Shown here: positions 5,984 through 9,690 of the stretch, in pieces
Numbering within the stretch: the first letter of the stretch is position 1
How the letters are laid out: every line of letters starts with the position of its first letter
NCBI GenBank assembly: GCA_937975745.1
Contig: CALJUK010000979.1
Location: 1-9,690, forward strand
Reading direction: 5' to 3'
Length of the DNA: 9,690 bases
From: an uncultured Planctomycetaceae bacterium
Lineage (GTDB): Bacteria; Planctomycetota; Planctomycetia; Planctomycetales; Planctomycetaceae
Position numbers and translations under genes: made by a program
Notes under the pieces: model-generated
Databases searched by the model: none
Told to the model about the DNA's origin: nothing
What the model saw: the letters and a program-made list of their open reading frames with translations, nothing else

Positions 5984-7336
5984 ATGTCACCCGGCCAGAA
6001 TCCTCAACGCGAATTCGCCGTCGACGTCGTCGAACGGCTGCGTGCTGCCGGGTTCCAGGCTCTGTGGGCTGGAGGCTGTGTCCGCGACTTGTTGCTGGGC
6101 CGCGAACCTCATGACTATGACGTCGCCACCGACGCGCGTCCGGAGCAGGTTCGGCAGGTGTTCGGACGCCGGCAGACAGTTGCGGTCGGAGCCAGTTTCG
6201 GCGTGATCCTGGTGCTAAGCGAACAGTCGGAAGCGGGCAGCATCGAGGTGGCCACATTCCGCTCCGAGGGACCCTATCAGGATGGTCGCCGACCATCGCG
6301 GGTGACCTTCTGCTCGGCTGAAGAAGACGCCAAACGCCGCGATTTTACGATTAACGGAATGTTCTACGATCCCCTCGCACACCATGTGCTCGACTATGTC
6401 GAGGGGGAACACGATTTAGGACAGCGGATCATCCGCGCAATCGGTCACGCTGAAGATCGCATGACCGAAGACAAACTTCGACTGCTCCGCGCAGTCCGGT
6501 TTGCTGCCACGCTGGAATTCCAACTGGAACTGCAAACGGCCAATGCGGTGCGGAAGATGGCTTGCGAGATATCCGTCGTCAGTACCGAGCGAATCACGCA
6601 AGAACTCCGCAAGATGCTGCTCGATCCGCATCGCCGGCGGGCCTTGGAACTCTGCGTCGACTTGGGTCTGTTTCCGGTGATCTTTCCGGAAGCGTCCCGC
6701 TGGTTCTCACAGTCCGAATTGTTACAGTCCGCAGAAGTCGATTCGGCGTGGGGCCAGACACTGACGGCACTCAGCCACCTTGCCGCTCCGACGTTTCCAC
6801 TCGCGTTCGCCACGCTGGTAGCCGAACTGGTCGCGGCCAATGCACCAACGATCCGTGGTCTCTGCCGTCGTTTTCGTCTCTCGAATGCCGAGACCGAAGA
6901 AGTGGTGTGGCTGCTGGAACATCGCGACGGACTGCAAGGCATTGCCGACTGGCCTTTGCATCGGCAGAAGCGATTTCTGGTTCACCCCCAGATTCGAGAA
7001 CTGCTTGAGTTCCAGAGGGCCCGGGCACTGTCGGCCGACCTGCCTGTGGATGACATTCTTTTTTGTGAGGACTTCCTGGCTCGCGTTCCAGCCGAGGACC
7101 TCGACCCACAGCCGTTGTTGACCGGCAAAGACCTGGTTGCCGCTGGTTGGAAGCCGGGACCGCGCTTCCGCGAGGTTCTCGAAGCGGTCCGGGATGCACA
7201 ACTGGCCGGCACCGTGACGACGCCCGCCGCAGCCCACGAACTAGCCAGTCGCTTGCAGGCCGACGCGGCGAGGGATAAGACATCAGACCGAAATGACACG
7301 ACTCGACGCGATTCGCGTGACACCTTGCAGGAATGA
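5984..7336 (+). CDS. cca: CCA tRNA nucleotidyltransferase, class II
   Basis: This 450-residue enzyme belongs to the family that adds or repairs the 3'-terminal CCA of tRNA from CTP and ATP in the cytosol. The class II signatures appear in order: GGCVRD at 30-35, the metal-binding carboxylates Asp44 and Asp46 in HDYDVATD, RRDFTINGM at 118-126, EDxxR as Glu162-Asp163-Lys-Leu-Arg166 (nucleotide-recognising motif), RLLRAVRF at 166-173 and ERITQEL at 202-208. The C-terminal half is helical, as usual for the neck, body and tail, and lacks an HD phosphohydrolase motif. Some bacteria split the job between CC-adding and A-adding enzymes, and poly(A) polymerases are close relatives; these motifs do not decide between them, so full CCA addition is the default call. 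The last 20 residues are highly charged and probably disordered. ATG 5984 lacks a Shine-Dalgarno. It leads an operon with the downstream oxidoreductase. Confidence 0.9.
   Translation: MSPGQNPQREFAVDVVERLRAAGFQALWAGGCVRDLLLGREPHDYDVATDARPEQVRQVFGRRQTVAVGASFGVILVLSEQSEAGSIEVATFRSEGPYQDGRRPSRVTFCSAEEDAKRRDFTINGMFYDPLAHHVLDYVEGEHDLGQRIIRAIGHAEDRMTEDKLRLLRAVRFAATLEFQLELQTANAVRKMACEISVVSTERITQELRKMLLDPHRRRALELCVDLGLFPVIFPEASRWFSQSELLQSAEVDSAWGQTLTALSHLAAPTFPLAFATLVAELVAANAPTIRGLCRRFRLSNAETEEVVWLLEHRDGLQGIADWPLHRQKRFLVHPQIRELLEFQRARALSADLPVDDILFCEDFLARVPAEDLDPQPLLTGKDLVAAGWKPGPRFREVLEAVRDAQLAGTVTTPAAAHELASRLQADAARDKTSDRNDTTRRDSRDTLQE
7329..7333 (+). promoter_or_regulatory. Ribosome-binding site of the oxidoreductase gene
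   Basis: AGGAA lies within the last codons of the CCA gene, immediately before its TGA, and 9 bases before the oxidoreductase ATG. This fixes that start and suggests re-initiation by ribosomes finishing the CCA gene. Confidence 0.6.
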
Positions 7337-7342
7337 TCCGCC

Positions 7343-8446
7343 ATGGAACCCGTTCGCATTGCCATCATCGGCGCTGGCGCCGTTTCCGATTACCACCACG
7401 TCCCTGGAATTCTGCTGGATCCGCGAGCCGAGTTGGTCGCCGTCTGTGATCCCAACGAACAGCTCCTGGAACAACGCAAGTCTGATTGGAACGTCTCCAA
7501 GACGACGACCAACTACGAGGACATTGCGGCCGACCCGGACGTTGATGCGGTGGTCATCGCCACACCAAGCTGCTCCCACAAGTCTATCGCGCTGGCCTGT
7601 ATCCACGGCGGCAAGCATGTGATGTGCGAAAAGCCGTTGGGGCTGAACTTCGGCGAGTCGCTGGCGATGTACCACGCGGCACGCGACCGCGGTGTCCGCC
7701 ATATGACGGCCTTCACCTATCGGTTTGCACCGTCGATGCGGTATCTCAAGCATCTGTTGACCAGTGGTGCCCTGGGCCAGCCGCGACACTTTCGCAGTCA
7801 GCGTTTTCTGGACCTCCCCGAAACCAACTGGGGCTGGCGGCAGATCAAGAAACTTGCTGGTGCGGGGGACCTGTTCGACATGACGATCCACCGCATCGAT
7901 TTCGCGCAAGACCTGATGGGACGCATTACGGAGTTGTGTGGAGCCGTCGCACAGTACGCCACACGCGACCAGACAGAGCAGGGGGAACCCTGTCCGCCGT
8001 CGGAAGTCGATGACTGGTCGGCTCTCATCGGTCGGTTTGAATCCGGCGCCGTCGGTGTCTGGGAGGGAAGCACCGTGATGAAAGGCTACCACAACAACGG
8101 CTTTGGACATGAATGGGCCGAAGTGAACGGCAGCGAAGGTTCGGCCGTCTACCGTCTGACCGAACCGAACCGGATTCTCATCGGCCGCCACGGCGAATCG
8201 CTTCGCGAAGAAAATGTTCCGAAGGAGTTCCTCAAGCCGGCTGGCAGTCCCCGCGATCCCAGCCAGGGTGTCCCGAGTACTGTCTTCCGCTACGACCTGG
8301 TCTATGAACTTGTGTCGGCCATCGTTGAGGGACGCGATGCCGTCCCCGGCTTTGATCACGGAGCCTCCGCGCAGGCGGTCGCCGACGGTGTCCTCGAATC
8401 GTTCGAGAAGCGAACCTGGACGAAGATCGACACCAACCTGGAGTAG
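7343..8446 (+). CDS. Gfo/Idh/MocA family oxidoreductase
   Basis: This 367-residue protein is a probable NAD(P)-dependent dehydrogenase of the Gfo/Idh/MocA family, which typically oxidises or reduces sugars, inositols and their derivatives. The N-terminal Rossmann fold starts at once, with RIAIIGAGAVSDYHH carrying the dinucleotide-binding glycines Gly10 and Gly12. Further on come VDAVVIATPSCSHK and the family signature CEKPLGLN with Glu96-Lys97-Pro98. The C-terminal domain has GAGDLFDMTIHRIDF, in which Asp179 and His183 occupy the usual catalytic D-x3-H positions. No Tat or Sec signal is present, so the protein is cytosolic, unlike many planctomycete paralogues that carry Tat signals. The specific substrate cannot be read. 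The gene starts 6 bases after the CCA stop with a good ribosome-binding site, so the two are probably co-transcribed; a functional link to tRNA maturation is not evident. Confidence 0.9.
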   Translation: MEPVRIAIIGAGAVSDYHHVPGILLDPRAELVAVCDPNEQLLEQRKSDWNVSKTTTNYEDIAADPDVDAVVIATPSCSHKSIALACIHGGKHVMCEKPLGLNFGESLAMYHAARDRGVRHMTAFTYRFAPSMRYLKHLLTSGALGQPRHFRSQRFLDLPETNWGWRQIKKLAGAGDLFDMTIHRIDFAQDLMGRITELCGAVAQYATRDQTEQGEPCPPSEVDDWSALIGRFESGAVGVWEGSTVMKGYHNNGFGHEWAEVNGSEGSAVYRLTEPNRILIGRHGESLREENVPKEFLKPAGSPRDPSQGVPSTVFRYDLVYELVSAIVEGRDAVPGFDHGASAQAVADGVLESFEKRTWTKIDTNLE

Positions 8447-8452
8447 CGCAGT

Positions 8453-9574
8453 TCAGTACGTCACACCAAGGCGAATGAAGGCCGTGTCGGTCGGGTCAAA
8501 GTCTCCCAGATTCGATCGATACTCGACCGTGCGGCCGAATACGTAGGCGCACTCGATGTTGGTCTTCCAGCCGTTGGCGTGTTGTGTTTCGACACCGCTG
8601 ACCAGACGGTAATCGCGATACGTGACGACATCGTTGGCGCCGCTGGACCGCTCGATGGCCCACGAACCGCCACCGAACTCGCCAGCCAGGTAGACCCAGC
8701 GTTCCATCCCGTCCCGTTGTGCCGTCCGGGCCGCCAGCCGCGGTCTCGGAAAGATCAATTCCCAACGAACGTCGGGACTGGGCATGTAAATCATACCGAT
8801 TGCTGGCAGCAGGTTGACGTCGTCACGGTTGAGGTAGACGACGCCGGTAATCAACTGCAGCTGAGGCGAATATCCATAAATCGCGAGCCCCCGCCCGGTG
8901 ACGCGGATGGCGTCGGAGGTTCCGTTTTGAAAGTCGCTGTAAACGCCGGGGCTGACGGCCAGCTCGTAGCTCCACCGCTGGTTGATGGGCTTCATCCACC
9001 GGAATTCCGCAGAGGCCTGATGCAGTCGGGCGGGAAGATCGGTTGAACTGGGGCCGTTCAGAAGCATCATCGTGTAGGACGGCGTCACCGACAGGTAGGG
9101 CAATTTCCGGGCAGAGAGTGTCGTCCGGAAATCGATGTCCGTGATTCCCAGCGAGTCGCCACTTCCGGGGAGCCACGTTCCAGTCAGCTTGGATTTCTTG
9201 ATTTCGAGCCAGCTCGAATCAATCCAGCAGTCATCGCACGTCGGGTTGCCCGCCGGGTCGGGCGGCATGAATGGCATGACCTCTTTCGCGTCGGCCAAGG
9301 AGGGGGTGACGACGTCTCCCAAGTCGGGTGTCTGGCTGATCTGCTGAATCCCGTCCCGTTCGCTGGCGATGGTTGGGGGAGGGGAGTTGAACCGACTGGG
9401 ATCAATGCGCGGCGGTTCGTCCCGGACGATGGGTAGTTTCCAACCCACTTCAGACGCGGCGGAATTGACGGCGGCGGAATTGACGGCCGGTTCGTTCGCA
9501 CGCACCGGCTGCCAGTCGGTCAGTTCCAGCAGGAAGACCAACATCAGCAACCGCCAGGCCGAGGAAGTACTCAC
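8453..9574 (-). CDS. DUF6268-type outer-membrane beta-barrel protein
   Basis: A predicted exported protein of 373 residues from the chosen GTG. A hydrophobic stretch (WRLLMLVFLLEL) ends near Ala-Asn-Glu, consistent with a Sec signal peptide. Next comes a low-complexity Pro/Ser/Asp-rich linker, then a CDDCW motif, then about 240 residues of alternating amphipathic strands: DIDFRTTLSARKL, YLSVTPSYTMMLL, ASAEFRWMKPI, WSYELAVSPGVYSDF, LAIYGYSPQLQLITGV and others. It ends TAFIRLGVTY, the aromatic C-terminus typical of outer-membrane barrels. I recognise this from memory as the DUF6268 family common in planctomycetes; its function is unknown. The start is uncertain: the frame extends to TTG 9637 with no Shine-Dalgarno, and GTG 9574 gives the more normal signal peptide. 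Its stop lies 6 bases from that of the convergent oxidoreductase. Confidence 0.78.
   Translation of the reverse strand: MSTSSAWRLLMLVFLLELTDWQPVRANEPAVNSAAVNSAASEVGWKLPIVRDEPPRIDPSRFNSPPPTIASERDGIQQISQTPDLGDVVTPSLADAKEVMPFMPPDPAGNPTCDDCWIDSSWLEIKKSKLTGTWLPGSGDSLGITDIDFRTTLSARKLPYLSVTPSYTMMLLNGPSSTDLPARLHQASAEFRWMKPINQRWSYELAVSPGVYSDFQNGTSDAIRVTGRGLAIYGYSPQLQLITGVVYLNRDDVNLLPAIGMIYMPSPDVRWELIFPRPRLAARTAQRDGMERWVYLAGEFGGGSWAIERSSGANDVVTYRDYRLVSGVETQHANGWKTNIECAYVFGRTVEYRSNLGDFDPTDTAFIRLGVTY
9456..9485 (-). repeat. Perfect 15-base tandem duplication in the barrel gene
   Basis: GCGGCGGAATTGACG occurs twice head to tail (9456-9470 and 9471-9485). In the protein it encodes AVNSAAVNSA, just after the signal peptide and within the linker. 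The two copies are identical, so the duplication is recent or actively maintained. Being in frame, it adds or removes five residues without disrupting the barrel. Confidence 0.8.
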
Positions 9575-9690
9575 AGGCTTGGTCCGATGATCGGGAAATG
9601 TGGGTAAGAAAGCGTGGGAGAGAAGGGGGGCGTGCAATAGCAGAGGGGATCAGACCGGGTCAACACGGATTCCGGTTCAAACCGCATGTC

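Noticed and set aside
5605..5985. 126-residue minus-strand frame across the divergent spacer
   Set aside because: Arg/Ser-rich translation without domains; overlaps the MFS start region in another frame and covers the region needed for promoters.
7283..8359. 358-residue minus-strand open frame opposite the oxidoreductase gene
   Set aside because: Long only because it lies antisense to a GC-rich gene; the plus strand encodes a clear Gfo/Idh/MocA protein with intact motifs.
1..9690. Mobile element, CRISPR array, toxin-antitoxin or defence system
   Set aside because: No transposase, integrase, terminal repeats, spaced direct-repeat array, or paired small toxin/antitoxin genes are visible, and gene composition is uniform.

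Overview
The window looks like ordinary chromosomal DNA from a planctomycete, GC-rich and codon-homogeneous throughout. That assignment rests on gene content: two planctomycete-typical families of unknown function recognised from memory (a DUF6655-type lipoprotein and a DUF6268-type outer-membrane barrel), a secreted PQQ-like beta-propeller with the characteristic WPQF(L/R)GP opening, a stand-alone HD-GYP protein and a Gfo/Idh/MocA oxidoreductase. I saw no transposase, integrase, phage gene, CRISPR array, rRNA or tRNA.

Layout, left to right. Positions 3-653 (+) hold the 3' part of a lipoprotein gene whose lipobox sits on the window edge. A short inverted repeat follows, then an HD-GYP gene (734-2005, +) with non-canonical metal-site residues. 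A 492-base gap with three hairpin-forming inverted repeats separates it from a two-CBS-domain protein (2498-3001, +). That gene converges, 23 bases apart, on a leftward two-gene operon: an MFS transporter (4335-5696, -) whose stop overlaps by 4 bases the start of a secreted PQQ-like beta-propeller (3025-4338, -). A 287-base divergent spacer (5697-5983) contains direct and inverted repeats. Rightward from it runs a second operon: a class II CCA-adding nucleotidyltransferase (5984-7336, +) followed 6 bases later by a Gfo/Idh/MocA oxidoreductase (7343-8446, +). This converges, 6 bases apart, on an outer-membrane beta-barrel gene (8453-9574, -).

The genes do not form one recognisable pathway. They split into regulation (HD-GYP for cyclic-di-GMP-type signalling, CBS for nucleotide sensing), transport and envelope (MFS plus propeller, lipoprotein, barrel), tRNA maturation (CCA) and a probable sugar-type dehydrogenase. 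I found no convincing undescribed multi-gene system. The items most worth a second look are the altered HD-GYP active site, the translationally coupled MFS/propeller pair, the structured divergent spacer, and a pattern in which only the downstream genes of the two operons have clear Shine-Dalgarno sequences.
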